Source: Capnocytophaga sputigena (GTDB lineage: Bacteria > Bacteroidota > Bacteroidia > Flavobacteriales > Flavobacteriaceae). From it: a stretch of DNA of 64,000 nucleotides. The notes under the pieces were generated by a model. It saw only the letters and a list, made by a program, of their open reading frames with translations. It made no database searches and had not been told where the DNA came from. Position numbers and translations under genes: made by a program. The stretch spans positions 248,001 through 312,000 of the forward strand of contig NZ_UAVP01000008.1 of the NCBI RefSeq assembly GCF_900446695.1. The letters run 5' to 3'. Position 1 is the stretch's first letter; every line of letters begins with the position of its first letter. Below are positions 1 through 8,877 of this stretch, piece by piece.

Positions 1-722
1 CCTACAGAAGAATTGAGATTCACGATGGTTTGTCCTTTTTTGGCTTTTTTGGTGGTAATGATAATCACCCCATTAGCCCCGCGAACCCCAAAGATAGCAA
101 GCGAAGAGGGGTCTTTGAGGATTTCCATAGACTCGATATCCTGCGGGTTGAGGTAGTTGATATTATCGGTAAAGAGCCCATCGACTACATAGAGAGGAGT
201 ATAGCCATTGATAGAGTTTGTACCGCGGATACGAATTTCGGGGTCTTGTCCTGCACGCCCTGTATTGACGATTTGTACCCCAGCGACCTTTCCTTGAATA
301 GAAGCCAAGGGGTTAGCTGAAGGTCTATCGGCAAAGGCATCGGTTTTGAGGCTAGCGATAGAGCCCGTGAGGTCTCGTTTTTGAGCTGCCCCATAGCCTA
401 TAACAACCACTTCCTTGAGTTGTTGTGTATCATCTTTGAGAGCAATCTCTAAGTAGTGGCGTCCAGCTACTACTTTCACATTTTGGGTTTCCATACCTAT
501 GTAGCTAATTTCTAACACATCACCCGGTGAAACTTTATCGAGTGTAAAGTTTCCATCGAGGTCGGTTGAAACGCCGCGGGTCGTACCCTTCACAATTACA
601 TTAGCTCCTGGAATAGGGTTTTTAGTCCCTGCTTCAAATACTTTCCCTCTCACTATATTAGGTTGTGCATAAGCAGCAAGAGAGAGAAAGGTTATCAGGA
701 AGAAAAACAACAGTTTTTTCAT
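1..722 (-). CDS. SusC/RagA-type TonB-dependent receptor, N-terminal part
   Basis: The start codon is at 722-720 and the reading frame is still open at the window edge, so only the first 240 or so residues are visible. An export signal (MKKLLFFFLITF, ending AYAQ) is followed by a carboxypeptidase-regulatory-like domain (KGTTRGVSTDLDGNFTL) and then the plug domain, with the SusC-type stretches NPQDIESMEILKDPSS and GVRGANGVIIITTK. Such receptors sit in the outer membrane, pair with a SusD lipoprotein and import oligosaccharides or peptides using TonB energy. The partner would lie left of the window. The large sensor-regulator gene at 936-3767 is just upstream on the same strand and probably controls it. 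The substrate cannot be told from the visible part. Confidence 0.93.
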   Translation of the reverse strand, partial: MKKLLFFFLITFLSLAAYAQPNIVRGKVFEAGTKNPIPGANVIVKGTTRGVSTDLDGNFTLDKVSPGDVLEISYIGMETQNVKVVAGRHYLEIALKDDTQQLKEVVVIGYGAAQKRDLTGSIASLKTDAFADRPSANPLASIQGKVAGVQIVNTGRAGQDPEIRIRGTNSINGYTPLYVVDGLFTDNINYLNPQDIESMEILKDPSSLAIFGVRGANGVIIITTKKAKKGQTIVNLNSSV

Positions 723-752
723 TTCCGTACGTTTATTAAAGAATTTATGTCG

Positions 753-783
753 CAAAGTTCCTTATTCTTTCTTTTATATGCAA
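753..783 (-). promoter_or_regulatory. weak promoter candidate for the susC-like gene
   Basis: Reading leftwards, TTG (783-781) is followed after 20 bases by GAACTTTG (760-753), one mismatch in the conserved TA of the Bacteroidota -7 box TAnnTTTG. It lies 31 bases upstream of the start codon. The mismatch makes it a candidate only. The rest of 784-935 holds a short GTAAGAGATAAGA-type repeat and no gene. Confidence 0.35.
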
Positions 784-901
784 AAAAACAGGTTCGCTTT
801 CACTACTACAATGTTAAAATAATTTGTTAAAGGACTACGTCATTACTACTACAACGTTTTGTAACTAATTTATAATCTTTTGGTTAAGGAGGGGATTTTT
901 A

Positions 902-930
902 GGGTAAGAGATAAGAAGTAAGAGATAAGA
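902..930. repeat. GTAAGAGATAAGA-type intergenic repeat
   Basis: This is a short imperfect tandem of units such as GTAAGAGATAAGA, directly downstream of the regulator stop. Related copies lie at about 36911-36938, 42289-42309, 42951-42969, 47761-47781 and 52365-52388, all reading the same way on the + strand whatever the direction of the adjacent gene. Confidence 0.6.
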
Positions 931-935
931 AAATG

Positions 936-3767
936 TTAATTGAATTGAGCGAAGAAATCGTAAAGATTATCTTCTTCGGCTAATTGGAGTTTTTTGCGCA
1001 ATCGGTAGCGGGCAGTTTCTACCCCTCTAAGAGATACATTTTGCATAGTTGCAATTTCTTTGGATGTATAGTTAAGCCTGATAAGCACTGCCAAACGCAA
1101 ATCGGTGGGGGTGAGTTGCGGATAGAGTTCTTTGAGTTTTTTGAAGAAATCTTTGTGTATAAGATCAAAGTTTTCTTGGAATACTTGCCATTGGTCTTCT
1201 TGAGAGATGTTCTCGCGTATGTGTTGCAAAATTAACCTACTTTTGGCTTTGCTCACTTTTTGGTTATCCATCAATTCTTCGAGTTCTGTAATGAGATTGG
1301 TAAGGAACTCGTTGCGGGTGATGTTCATCATAGTAGCTTCGGCTAACGATTTGCTCTTGTAGTCTAACTGAGCCATTAGCATTTGGTTTTGCAATTTAGT
1401 TACTTCCTGTTCTCGTGCTTCTAACAAGCGCTGACGGCGCAGGCGTTCACGCAAATACGAACGCTCTTTTTTCTTCATTTTATAGCGCAAATAGAGAGCT
1501 GTAACCAATGCTCCTGCACCTATAAATCCCGCCAAATACAATATATAAGCCCATACACTTCTGTACCAAGGAGTGGTTACCGAAAAAGGAAAAGTATAAT
1601 GAGATAATGTTTCACCTAACTCGTTGAGCATCTTCACTTTTAGTTGGTAATGCCCTGAAGGAAGGTTTTGGTAATTCACTTTAAAATCATTAGTAACTTC
1701 TCGCCAGTGCTTGTCGTACCCCTCTAACTGATACCATAAATGACAATACTCTTTACTAAAATTAGGATATTGAAAATCAAATAATAAATTATTTCTACTA
1801 TAAGGAATAGAAGCGTGAGGAGTGATACTTTCCAGTGTATATTGGTCGGTTGAGCGATTGTAGGTGCGGAAAGTTTTCAAGCTAAGGTTATTAGGAAATT
1901 TCACTTGAGGAGTTTTGGGTGTATAACGCGCAATACTGCCATCTAAACAGAAATAAGTATCCCCATCGGGGGTAACAAAAGCGGCAGCACGCTCCTCACT
2001 TGCAGGATGTTGCAACTGGCTAAAGGCTATTTTTTCCTCTATTTTATACTGACCATTAGCAAAGGATACTAAGTGATAATCGGTAGGGGTGATGAACCAA
2101 AATCGGTTGTCGTTCACGGGTACTATATGGCGAGTGGTTGCGAGTTGTGGCAATTGCTCATTGAGGAGTGTGTAAGGCAGAATGGTTTGCTTGTCGTCGT
2201 TGTAGTCATACCACTGTTGCCCATCGGCAAAGATTATTTTACCGCGTAATTTCAGTAATTTGAGGGATTCTTTGGTTTTGAGTTGGTCGTACGTTACTTT
2301 GTGTTGTACGCTTTTAAGGTCTTCGGAGAGAGAGAGTTTGCTCACGCCTCTATAGGTGTGGTTCGTCCATATATTACCAAAAGCATCTATTTCCACACGA
2401 TAGGTAAGATCAAAATAACCATTTACGATATGAGAGGGCACCCAACGACCCGCAGCATCTTTTTTATAAATGGTAAGCACCGAGTAGGACGAGCCTACTA
2501 GCACTTCCTGACCGTGGATAACTCCTTTTTTCAAATCCATTCCTCCTACTCCTACATTATCAAGAGGTTGTAACTGATTGTCTTTAAGTTCTGAAACACC
2601 TTTGTTATGCCCTACAAACAGCTGGTGGTCATACTGCTTCACAAACCACACTTGATTAGAGAAATTAGGGATTTTGGAGAGATTCCCCTCTTTAAAAGTG
2701 TAGACACCTTTGTTAGATGCTAAATAATACACATTGTTTTTCAGTGCCATATCGCTTATGAGCTCTACATCGCCATTGAGGTTTAGATAGCGCAACTTAC
2801 TTGGGATTTCTATCATTGCCAAGCCATTATCTAAGGCTGCCCATAGGTTGTGCTGGGCATCTTCATAGAGCCCCAAAACAGTGTTGTTATTCAGTCCGTT
2901 TTTCTTATGGATATGTCCAAGAATCTTTCCACTATGAGGGTCTATGGCGTATAATCCTTCGGTGAGTGTTCCTAAAATGAGCAGATTGTTAGCAGTGAGC
3001 AATGCTCGGTTGATACGAAGTGAGGGGAAGAGGGCATCCATTTCGGTAGGGAATTTGCGCAGTTCGGCGGTAGAGGGGTTATAGTGAAAAAATCCGTTTT
3101 TATTGGTTACCAAAAGCAATTCATTTTGGAAAGGAATGATTTCTATCACTATCCCGTTGAGCTGTTCTGCCGAGAGTTCCATACGAAGTTTTTGCTGAGC
3201 ATCAATGAGATAAAAGCCAGCATTCATACCCTGCATATAGAGTTTGTTGCCGTAGGGAAACATTGCAAAGGGGGCAGGTTGAGAAGTGAATGCTTGTACC
3301 TGAGAGCCATCGTACACGAAATAAGAAGAGAAGGTTTGGAAATATATTTTTCCTTGGTATTTGAAGATTTGCCATACTTCGTCGTTGTGAAACGAATAAC
3401 CTTTGAGCTGGTCTTTCAGCGAAGTATATACCAATCGGTTTTGAGCATTGCGCTGAAAATACCCAAATTCTTCAAAGGAGCCGACATATACGCGCGAGTT
3501 AGGGTTGCTACTATCGGCGAATACCGAACGCGCAATTTTCTTTTGTGGCAAGTAGTGCAGTTGCCATACTTGTCCGTCGAAAGTAAGTAGCCCTTGGTTG
3601 TTAGCTACATAAAGTACACCATCCTCACACTGAGTTACTTGCCAGTTTTGCATCCCTGCCTTATATTGAGTTTGAGAGTAGTTGTAGATAGGAGGCAGGA
3701 GCGAAAGGTTCTGACTTTGGGCAATAGTGCTAAAGAATGTAAGTAATGAGATAATGAAGAGTTTCAT
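936..3767 (-). CDS. beta-propeller sensor with Y_Y_Y domain and LuxR-type HTH
   Basis: This 943-residue protein has a signal peptide, about 650 residues of two-component-type propeller repeats, a triple-tyrosine (Y_Y_Y) domain (WYQLEGYDKHWREV, about 690-740), one membrane segment (VWAYILYLAGFIGAGALV), a cytoplasmic coiled coil, and a C-terminal LuxR/GerE-like helix-turn-helix (YTSKEIATMQNVSLRGVET). There is no histidine kinase or receiver domain, so the periplasmic signal is presumably passed directly to the DNA-binding end. Proteins of this layout are common next to SusC/SusD loci in flavobacteria. This one precedes the susC-like gene at 1-722, which is the likely target. The inducer is unknown. 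Confidence 0.88.
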   Translation of the reverse strand: MKLFIISLLTFFSTIAQSQNLSLLPPIYNYSQTQYKAGMQNWQVTQCEDGVLYVANNQGLLTFDGQVWQLHYLPQKKIARSVFADSSNPNSRVYVGSFEEFGYFQRNAQNRLVYTSLKDQLKGYSFHNDEVWQIFKYQGKIYFQTFSSYFVYDGSQVQAFTSQPAPFAMFPYGNKLYMQGMNAGFYLIDAQQKLRMELSAEQLNGIVIEIIPFQNELLLVTNKNGFFHYNPSTAELRKFPTEMDALFPSLRINRALLTANNLLILGTLTEGLYAIDPHSGKILGHIHKKNGLNNNTVLGLYEDAQHNLWAALDNGLAMIEIPSKLRYLNLNGDVELISDMALKNNVYYLASNKGVYTFKEGNLSKIPNFSNQVWFVKQYDHQLFVGHNKGVSELKDNQLQPLDNVGVGGMDLKKGVIHGQEVLVGSSYSVLTIYKKDAAGRWVPSHIVNGYFDLTYRVEIDAFGNIWTNHTYRGVSKLSLSEDLKSVQHKVTYDQLKTKESLKLLKLRGKIIFADGQQWYDYNDDKQTILPYTLLNEQLPQLATTRHIVPVNDNRFWFITPTDYHLVSFANGQYKIEEKIAFSQLQHPASEERAAAFVTPDGDTYFCLDGSIARYTPKTPQVKFPNNLSLKTFRTYNRSTDQYTLESITPHASIPYSRNNLLFDFQYPNFSKEYCHLWYQLEGYDKHWREVTNDFKVNYQNLPSGHYQLKVKMLNELGETLSHYTFPFSVTTPWYRSVWAYILYLAGFIGAGALVTALYLRYKMKKKERSYLRERLRRQRLLEAREQEVTKLQNQMLMAQLDYKSKSLAEATMMNITRNEFLTNLITELEELMDNQKVSKAKSRLILQHIRENISQEDQWQVFQENFDLIHKDFFKKLKELYPQLTPTDLRLAVLIRLNYTSKEIATMQNVSLRGVETARYRLRKKLQLAEEDNLYDFFAQFN

Positions 3768-3790
3768 ATCTATTGCATATTAGTGAGCGA

Positions 3791-3821
3791 CAAAGGTAGT
3801 AATAATTTTTTAATTTAGCAA
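3791..3821 (-). promoter_or_regulatory. promoter of the sensor-regulator gene
   Basis: On the minus strand TTG (3821-3819) is followed after 20 bases by TACCTTTG (3798-3791), a full match to TAnnTTTG. It lies 24 bases from the start codon of the 936-3767 gene. Confidence 0.6.
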
Positions 3822-3869
3822 TTTTAGGGGATAGGTATTAGGGGTTAGGTGTCAGGGGGGATATAAAAA

Positions 3870-3917
3870 AACTTTGCCAAAGGTGCGAGCTGTACAGCGG
3901 GGAACTTTGGCAAAGTT
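3870..3917 (-). terminator. CTTTGGCAAAGTT stem-loop downstream of lipoprotein gene 1
   Basis: The arms AACTTTGCCAAAG (3870-3882) and CTTTGGCAAAGTT (3905-3917) are perfectly complementary over 13 bases around a 22-base loop. It follows the stop of the gene ending at 3946. A run of A on the + strand just left of it gives a U-tract in the minus transcript. The same arms recur at 6997-7044 and 22086-22116. Confidence 0.7.
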
Positions 3918-3945
3918 TGTAAGGGTTTTAATTGTTAGTCTGTTT

Positions 3946-4794
3946 TTAGTAAGTAAGGGTAAAGGTTTGCGTACGATTATCAATAGATTTAAGTACTATT
4001 TGAGTAGGTTTTTGCTCGTTGTTGTACTGATATTCACGTACTAAAGGACTTGTTTTAGGAAAATTCTTTTGTGTAGTATATGCAAAGAATTTCTCATAAT
4101 AGTAATTCACTTGGCGTGCTCCTACTGAAATAGGTTCTTCGGCTACCCATCTGAAAGCGGGGTGTGCATTGTAGTTTTTACCAGTAGTGTAAGTAGCTGT
4201 TTGGGTATAACCATAAGCAACAGTTTTCACTACATTTCCATTGGTATCAAGGGTATAAGTATTAGAAAATGAACCTCCGTGTGCAAAAGATGTGTTTTCT
4301 TTTACTACATTGCCTTCGTACTGATAAGTAGTACTTCTCACTGTACCTTGACCATCTTTTACGATAGTAGCTATTTTACCATCGTTGTTATAGGTAAAGG
4401 TTTGAGTAACTACATCTGCTAATTGGGTATCGATGATACGTTCTACTTGTTTTTTATCGTTATAAAAAAGCTCAAAGGTATGAGCGCCAAGATTGTTTAG
4501 CACTGTTACTTTACTAAGATAAAGAGCATTATCGTAATCGAAGTTTACGGTTTCGGAAGTAGTGCCGTTTACCCAAGTTACTTTAGTAAGGAGTTTGCGA
4601 GCATCAACAGTATGGGTAACAGTTTCGGTATTACCAGCACCACGATCAATTACTATAGTTTTAGGATAATCGATATTTACAACGTAAGGGCTTGCTGCTG
4701 CGGGTGGTGCAGGAGGAGGCGTTGGGTCGTCGCTGTCTTTTTTGCAGGCTACAACAGTGAGTGCAGCAGCTGCTAATAGTAATAATTTCTTCAT
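3946..4794 (-). CDS. YD-repeat-like surface lipoprotein, paralogue 1 of 3
   Basis: This is a 282-residue lipoprotein of unknown function. The signal peptide MKKLLLLAAAALTVVAC ends in a lipobox Cys at residue 17, followed by KKDSDD. Acidic residues after a lysine near +2/+3 resemble the lipoprotein export signal described for Capnocytophaga, so surface exposure is likely. The body is rich in Y/N/D/T beta-hairpin repeats such as FTYNNDGKIATIVKDGQG, like RHS/YD repeats. It is the most divergent of three tandem paralogues (with 5016-5924 and 6014-6889), yet its leader and 5' untranslated DNA match paralogue 2 almost base for base. Stem-loops separate it from its neighbours, so it is probably its own transcript. 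Confidence 0.75.
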   Translation of the reverse strand: MKKLLLLAAAALTVVACKKDSDDPTPPPAPPAAASPYVVNIDYPKTIVIDRGAGNTETVTHTVDARKLLTKVTWVNGTTSETVNFDYDNALYLSKVTVLNNLGAHTFELFYNDKKQVERIIDTQLADVVTQTFTYNNDGKIATIVKDGQGTVRSTTYQYEGNVVKENTSFAHGGSFSNTYTLDTNGNVVKTVAYGYTQTATYTTGKNYNAHPAFRWVAEEPISVGARQVNYYYEKFFAYTTQKNFPKTSPLVREYQYNNEQKPTQIVLKSIDNRTQTFTLTY

Positions 4795-4848
4795 TTGTGA
4801 AATGTGTTTAAGTTAAAAAAGTAAGAGGCTGTCCTAAAAGTTTTTCTT

Positions 4849-4906
4849 GTAGGGGCGTTTACAAAACGCCCGTACATAGCATACTTTAAAAGTGATTGAT
4901 TATCAA
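4849..4906. repeat. dispersed GGGCGTTT palindrome element, copy A
   Basis: A palindrome, GGGGCGTTT-ACA-AAACGCCC, is followed by CATACTTTAAAAGTGATTGATTAT. Related copies lie at 16111-16213 and 47953-48013. Confidence 0.6.
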
Positions 4907-4914
4907 GTTTATAG

Positions 4915-4964
4915 ACTTTGACAAAGGTTGTAGCACGACGAGCAATTAAAACTTTGGCGAAGTT
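4915..4964 (-). terminator. degenerate CTTTG stem-loop downstream of lipoprotein gene 2
   Basis: The arms ACTTTGACAAAG (4915-4926) and CTTTGGCGAAGT (4952-4963) pair imperfectly. The position, downstream of the gene ending at 5016, matches the other members of this stem-loop family. Confidence 0.45.
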
Positions 4965-5015
4965 TATGATGCAAAAGCGATTTTGAGACTTTTCGGACAG
5001 CCTCTGTGGGATGTT

Positions 5016-5924
5016 TTAGTAAGTGTATTTGATAGTAGCATAAACAGCACTATCTCCTCCACGTTTTTTAATTACTGTTTTAGGTTTATTACTTCCTTGT
5101 TTTTCAGTCACTTCATAAGTGAAAGAACCATCAGAAGTCAGTATATTTTTAGATGATTTTACAAATACATCCTGACTTCCATTTCCTAAGGTAAGATTGC
5201 TATGTCTTGTAAAGAGTTCTACCACTGTTGCCAAGCGGAAATATTCAAAATTGAAGTCATTTAATACAGTAGTGTCGTAAGAGTAAACGAAGTTACTTCC
5301 AAATGGTTCTGAGAGAGCTGTTGGGTTACCATTTTGATAAGTATAAGTATAGGTAGCATTATTTTGGTCTTTTACTACCAAAGAGTTATCTGTATAGGCA
5401 AAGGTAGCTGTCCATACCATACCTTCCCAACCTCCTACATCTCCTCTTGAGGTTTTAGAGGTAATGCGACCTTTATCGTCAACTACTACATCATAGTTAT
5501 CGGACATACGATCGCGAGTACGTTTAAAGCTCACAAGTTTGTTGTTTTGATAGGTAAATTCAAACTCTACTTTATACAAATCAGTACGACCATTTTCTTT
5601 AGACTCATAAGTGTACTTCTTGAGGTTCTTACCATTATATTCTAATGTATAAGTTTGTGTAGCATTAGGAGAGACCACAGTCCAACCTTTTAGTACATTA
5701 TTTTCTACATTAAAAGTAGTGGTACTTGTTTCTTGACCTGTAACTTCAATTTTCTTTACAAAACCTGCAGGTACTGGAGTAGGTACTTCGGTTTGGGCTC
5801 CGTTATTGCCGTTGCCATTACCATTTCCGTTGCCACCACCATTTGGAGGCGTTGGGTCGTCGCTGTCTTTTTTGCAGGCTACAACAGTGAGTGCAGCGGC
5901 TGCTAATAGTAATAATTTTTTCAT
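5016..5924 (-). CDS. YD-repeat-like surface lipoprotein, paralogue 2 of 3
   Basis: This is a 302-residue lipoprotein. Its leader is identical in protein to that of paralogue 1 (lipobox Cys17, then KKDSDD), followed by a Gly/Asn-rich linker (about residues 28-42) that would hold the domain away from the membrane. The mature part shares many blocks with paralogue 3: VPAGFVK, NVENNVLK, RITSK, FEYFR, LF.RHS and TLG near the C-terminus. Function is unknown. Paralogues 2 and 3 appear to be a more recent pair than 1. The gap to the gene at 6014 is 89 bases. Confidence 0.75.
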   Translation of the reverse strand: MKKLLLLAAAALTVVACKKDSDDPTPPNGGGNGNGNGNGNNGAQTEVPTPVPAGFVKKIEVTGQETSTTTFNVENNVLKGWTVVSPNATQTYTLEYNGKNLKKYTYESKENGRTDLYKVEFEFTYQNNKLVSFKRTRDRMSDNYDVVVDDKGRITSKTSRGDVGGWEGMVWTATFAYTDNSLVVKDQNNATYTYTYQNGNPTALSEPFGSNFVYSYDTTVLNDFNFEYFRLATVVELFTRHSNLTLGNGSQDVFVKSSKNILTSDGSFTYEVTEKQGSNKPKTVIKKRGGDSAVYATIKYTY

Positions 5925-6013
5925 TTGTGAAATGTGTTTAAGGGTTTAAAAAAATAGAAATTGTTCAAAAAAAGAGTTATTGAATAGCTTTTTTTTAGTT
6001 TCTTAGAGTTTAG

Positions 6014-6889
6014 TTAGTAAGTATAGAAAATTGTTGCATCAGGGTTAGTACCGTATTTTCTATTTACTTTTTTAGGTTTGTTACCTTGTTTTTCTACAAC
6101 TTCATAATGCATTACGCCATTACTTGTTAAAAAGTTTTTAGAGGTTCTAACAAAGATGTCATCACTACCTAAAGTAATATCACTATGACGTACAAAAAGT
6201 TGTGCTATATATATCCAACGGAAATACTCAAAATTAAGATCGTTAACAAGGGTTTTATCATAAGTAAGAACTCTGTTATTTCTATATGAATCTTGCAATC
6301 TTACTACATTACCATCTTCATAAGTGTAAGTATAAGTACTTCCATCTGTAGGATCTTTAACAACTAAAGTATTGGCTGAGTAAGTGAAAGTAGCTGTCCA
6401 AGTGTTACCAGCGTCCCAACCATCAGTAGGATTCAATACAAGATGTTTAGAAGTAATGCGGTTTTGATCGTCTACTGTAATATTGAAAACATCTTTTTTG
6501 CCATCACGAACTTTTTCAATTTTCGTAAGTTTGTTGTTTTCATACAAGAAGTTGAATTTAGTAACGATATTTCCTCTACTAGCACTATTCTCAGCTGAGG
6601 TATAAGTACTTAATTGAGCACCTTTGTACTCTAAAGTATGGGTGTAAATATCTCCATTAGAGATTACTTCAGTCCACTCTTTTAATACATTGTTCTCTAC
6701 ATTGTAAGTAGTAGTTTTAGTACGAGTTCCATCAGTAGATACTTCCTGAATACTTTTTACAAAACCTGCGGGCACTTCTACTGGTTTTTGATTTCCCCCA
6801 CCATCAGGGGTTGGCGTTGGTTCGTCGCTGTCTTTTTTACAGGCTACAACAGTGAGTGCAGCGGCTGCTAATAGTAATAATTTCTTCAT
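6014..6889 (-). CDS. YD-repeat-like surface lipoprotein, paralogue 3 of 3
   Basis: This is a 291-residue lipoprotein with the leader MKKLLLLAAAALTVVAC followed by KKDSDEPTPTP. It has the same body plan as paralogue 2, with a short Pro/Gly linker and then beta-rich repeats (NVENNVLKEW, TYTYTYEDGNV, NDLNFEYFRW). It is first of the three in the direction of transcription. Its 5' untranslated sequence differs from that shared by paralogues 1 and 2. No enzymatic motif is visible. A surface binding or adhesion role is possible but not shown. Confidence 0.75.
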   Translation of the reverse strand: MKKLLLLAAAALTVVACKKDSDEPTPTPDGGGNQKPVEVPAGFVKSIQEVSTDGTRTKTTTYNVENNVLKEWTEVISNGDIYTHTLEYKGAQLSTYTSAENSASRGNIVTKFNFLYENNKLTKIEKVRDGKKDVFNITVDDQNRITSKHLVLNPTDGWDAGNTWTATFTYSANTLVVKDPTDGSTYTYTYEDGNVVRLQDSYRNNRVLTYDKTLVNDLNFEYFRWIYIAQLFVRHSDITLGSDDIFVRTSKNFLTSNGVMHYEVVEKQGNKPKKVNRKYGTNPDATIFYTY

Positions 6890-6996
6890 ACGTGTGTAAG
6901 TTTTATAATTAAACGAGGCAAAAGTAACGTTTATTTTTTATACCGCGTGTTAAATAAAAGTTAAATCTATCGTTTTTTTATATTGAGCGATAAAAA

Positions 6997-7044
6997 AACT
7001 TTGCCAAAGTTACGGGCTGTGTAGGCTCGAAACTTTGGCAAAGT
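6997..7044 (-). terminator. CTTTGGCAAAGTT stem-loop downstream of the barrel gene
   Basis: AACTTTGCCAAAGTT (6997-7011) and AACTTTGGCAAAGT (7031-7044) form a 13-14 base-pair stem. A run of A on the + strand at 6992-6998 gives a U-tract for the minus transcript, right after the gene ending at 7063. Confidence 0.7.
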
Positions 7045-7062
7045 ATGTGATTTTGTTACTTG

Positions 7063-8808
7063 TTATTCTCCTAATTTAAAGATGTATTTGATTCCTGCAA
7101 AGGCTTGGATGCTTTGCGATGGGTAATACACCCAATTTTCGTGACGCTGACCAGTGAGGTTGTTGGCTTTTAGGAATACTTGCCAATTCTTATTAAAGGT
7201 ATAATCGATATGGAAGTTCAAATCTAAGTAACCACTAAGGTTGATTTTCTCGGGCAAGGCACTTCCTATTTGATAATCGAGGTCTTCACGTGCACCGGTA
7301 TAGAACAAATCTATCCCTGTGAAGAGATTGGGCAGGATTTTGAAATCGGTGTAGAGGGATACGCGTACGTTAGGGAGATTCCAAGCGGTTTTGTCGCGCT
7401 GGGTACGGGCTTTGTAGTTGTTGTACTGACCGGTAAAATTGAAAGTAACAATATCCTTCAAATTACCACCTATTCCTGCTAAGAACTCGAAATCGCTCAC
7501 CTCATCGTACAACAAGTTGAAAGAGTTGTAGTACTGATAAGGGAGAGCTTCAACTCCCAACAAAGGTCGCTCGCTATTGGTGGTGAAGAGAGGCATTTCT
7601 TTATACTGGCGGTAACTACCTTTTAAGCGGTATTGCAAATCACTACCTACCTTACCATTTACCCCTACAAAGCCATCTACTTGTACATTGGTAGGTTTAA
7701 TTTCTTGCATAGGTGCAAGATACGGATTGGCTTTGGTGAGTTTCTCAACAGTGTTTTGCTGCATACCTCCGCGTACTCCTGCGTGCAATATAGCGCTATC
7801 GGTAAGGTTGTAAGAAGCTTCTACATCGGGGTAGGCTTTGAACTTACTATCTACTGATTTATTAGCATCTACATACATTAACGACACTCCTAATTTTACA
7901 TTGAGGTTATCTACTACCAACTGGTAAGAAGGATTTACCCCAAAGAGCATCCAGCGGTTATCCATATCATTGATAAGATTGTACTTACGTGTAAAACTAC
8001 CATCGTAGTAATCTACGAGTACATTGGCATTGACTTTTTGTTCATCGGTAAGGGGCACTTCAAACGAAGGTTGTGCTTTCACGTTGATTTCCTTGCTTTG
8101 GAAATGATCGGAAAGTCCGCGAATAGCGAAATCTAAGCCTTTGAAATAAGGATTTGACCATTGCAAATAAGCAGCTAATCCGTAATCAAAATAGATTTGG
8201 TTTACCTCATCTACCTTGCCACGCAATTCGGCATTAGTGAAAGTGTTTTTGCGGATTCCATACCAGTTGTGCAAACGTCTGCCTACATCGGCATTTATGC
8301 CCCATAACACATCTTGACTTTGGTAGTCGTAACGCAACTCAGCTGAAGAGTTTGAATAGTTCATCTCAGGAATTACCTCATCGGCATCATCAGAAGATGA
8401 GAGGTGGTTGAGCAAGAAAGAAACACGCCCATTGTCGTTCACTTGGTAATTGAGATTCGCATCGGCATAGAAAGTGTTGAGCATTCCTAAACCACCTGCA
8501 ATATACGAGTTTTGATAATCTTCGCGCACTATTTTCTGCTTGATAGCTGCTGCACGTCCTTTATCAGGTACAAAAGTAGAGGCTACTGGCACAGAATAGA
8601 TAGTATAGTTTATCTTTTTCTTTTTTATTGTAAGCGAATCTTTAATTTTGGCATCTTCGCGTTTTTTATCGGCATCGGCGATGGTAGGAGCATACGACTT
8701 TACCACATCTACCACCTTGGTAGTGAGGCTGTCTTTACGGCTTTGAGCTACTACTGAAGAAGAAGCTAAAGCTAAAAGCATAAGTGCTATATATGTAATT
8801 TTGTTCAT
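7063..8808 (-). CDS. plugless TonB-receptor-like outer-membrane barrel
   Basis: This 581-residue protein has a signal peptide ending VVAQ, a lysine-rich N-terminal segment (about 20-75), and then amphipathic, aromatic-rich beta strands to the C-terminus (IQAFAGIKYIFKLGE). The last part resembles the barrel of TonB-dependent receptors (LPNLFTGIDLFYTGAREDLDY, KNWQVFLKANNLTGQRHENW), but no plug or TonB box is recognisable. It follows the TPR protein at 8874-11879 by 65 bases in the same direction, so the pair are probably co-expressed and may work together in the envelope. Function is not established. Confidence 0.7.
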   Translation of the reverse strand: MNKITYIALMLLALASSSVVAQSRKDSLTTKVVDVVKSYAPTIADADKKREDAKIKDSLTIKKKKINYTIYSVPVASTFVPDKGRAAAIKQKIVREDYQNSYIAGGLGMLNTFYADANLNYQVNDNGRVSFLLNHLSSSDDADEVIPEMNYSNSSAELRYDYQSQDVLWGINADVGRRLHNWYGIRKNTFTNAELRGKVDEVNQIYFDYGLAAYLQWSNPYFKGLDFAIRGLSDHFQSKEINVKAQPSFEVPLTDEQKVNANVLVDYYDGSFTRKYNLINDMDNRWMLFGVNPSYQLVVDNLNVKLGVSLMYVDANKSVDSKFKAYPDVEASYNLTDSAILHAGVRGGMQQNTVEKLTKANPYLAPMQEIKPTNVQVDGFVGVNGKVGSDLQYRLKGSYRQYKEMPLFTTNSERPLLGVEALPYQYYNSFNLLYDEVSDFEFLAGIGGNLKDIVTFNFTGQYNNYKARTQRDKTAWNLPNVRVSLYTDFKILPNLFTGIDLFYTGAREDLDYQIGSALPEKINLSGYLDLNFHIDYTFNKNWQVFLKANNLTGQRHENWVYYPSQSIQAFAGIKYIFKLGE

Positions 8809-8850
8809 TTTTTGTTTGTTTTATATTGTTGTTGCTATCGGACGAGTCGG

Positions 8851-8877
8851 ACGGGGCAGATTGCTATTCGTCCCTAC
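8851..8877. repeat. degenerate copy of the GGGGCGAAT/ATTCGCCCC palindrome
   Basis: GGGGCAGATTGCTATTCGTCCC is a decayed version of the perfect palindrome at 52391-52416. It overlaps the stop codon (8876-8874) of the TPR gene, so the repeat supplies the end of that reading frame. Confidence 0.5.

Larger units (their letters stand above)
4825..5004. mobile_element. possible 180-bp MITE with 16-bp terminal inverted repeats
   Basis: GAGGCTGTCCTAAAAG at 4825-4840 and CTTTTCGGACAGCCTC at 4989-5004 are inverted repeats with one mismatch. The 180 bases between carry no open reading frame but do hold a copy of the GGGCGTTT/AAACGCCC palindrome and a degenerate CTTTG stem-loop. The ends look like insertion-sequence termini. 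No target-site duplication is obvious and no transposase is in the window, so this is an inferred non-autonomous element. Confidence 0.5.

Noticed and set aside
3084-3590. Open frame of 168 codons on the + strand inside the sensor-regulator gene
   Set aside because: It lies antisense to a well-supported propeller domain, has no recognisable domain or start context, and is explained as a shadow of the coding strand.
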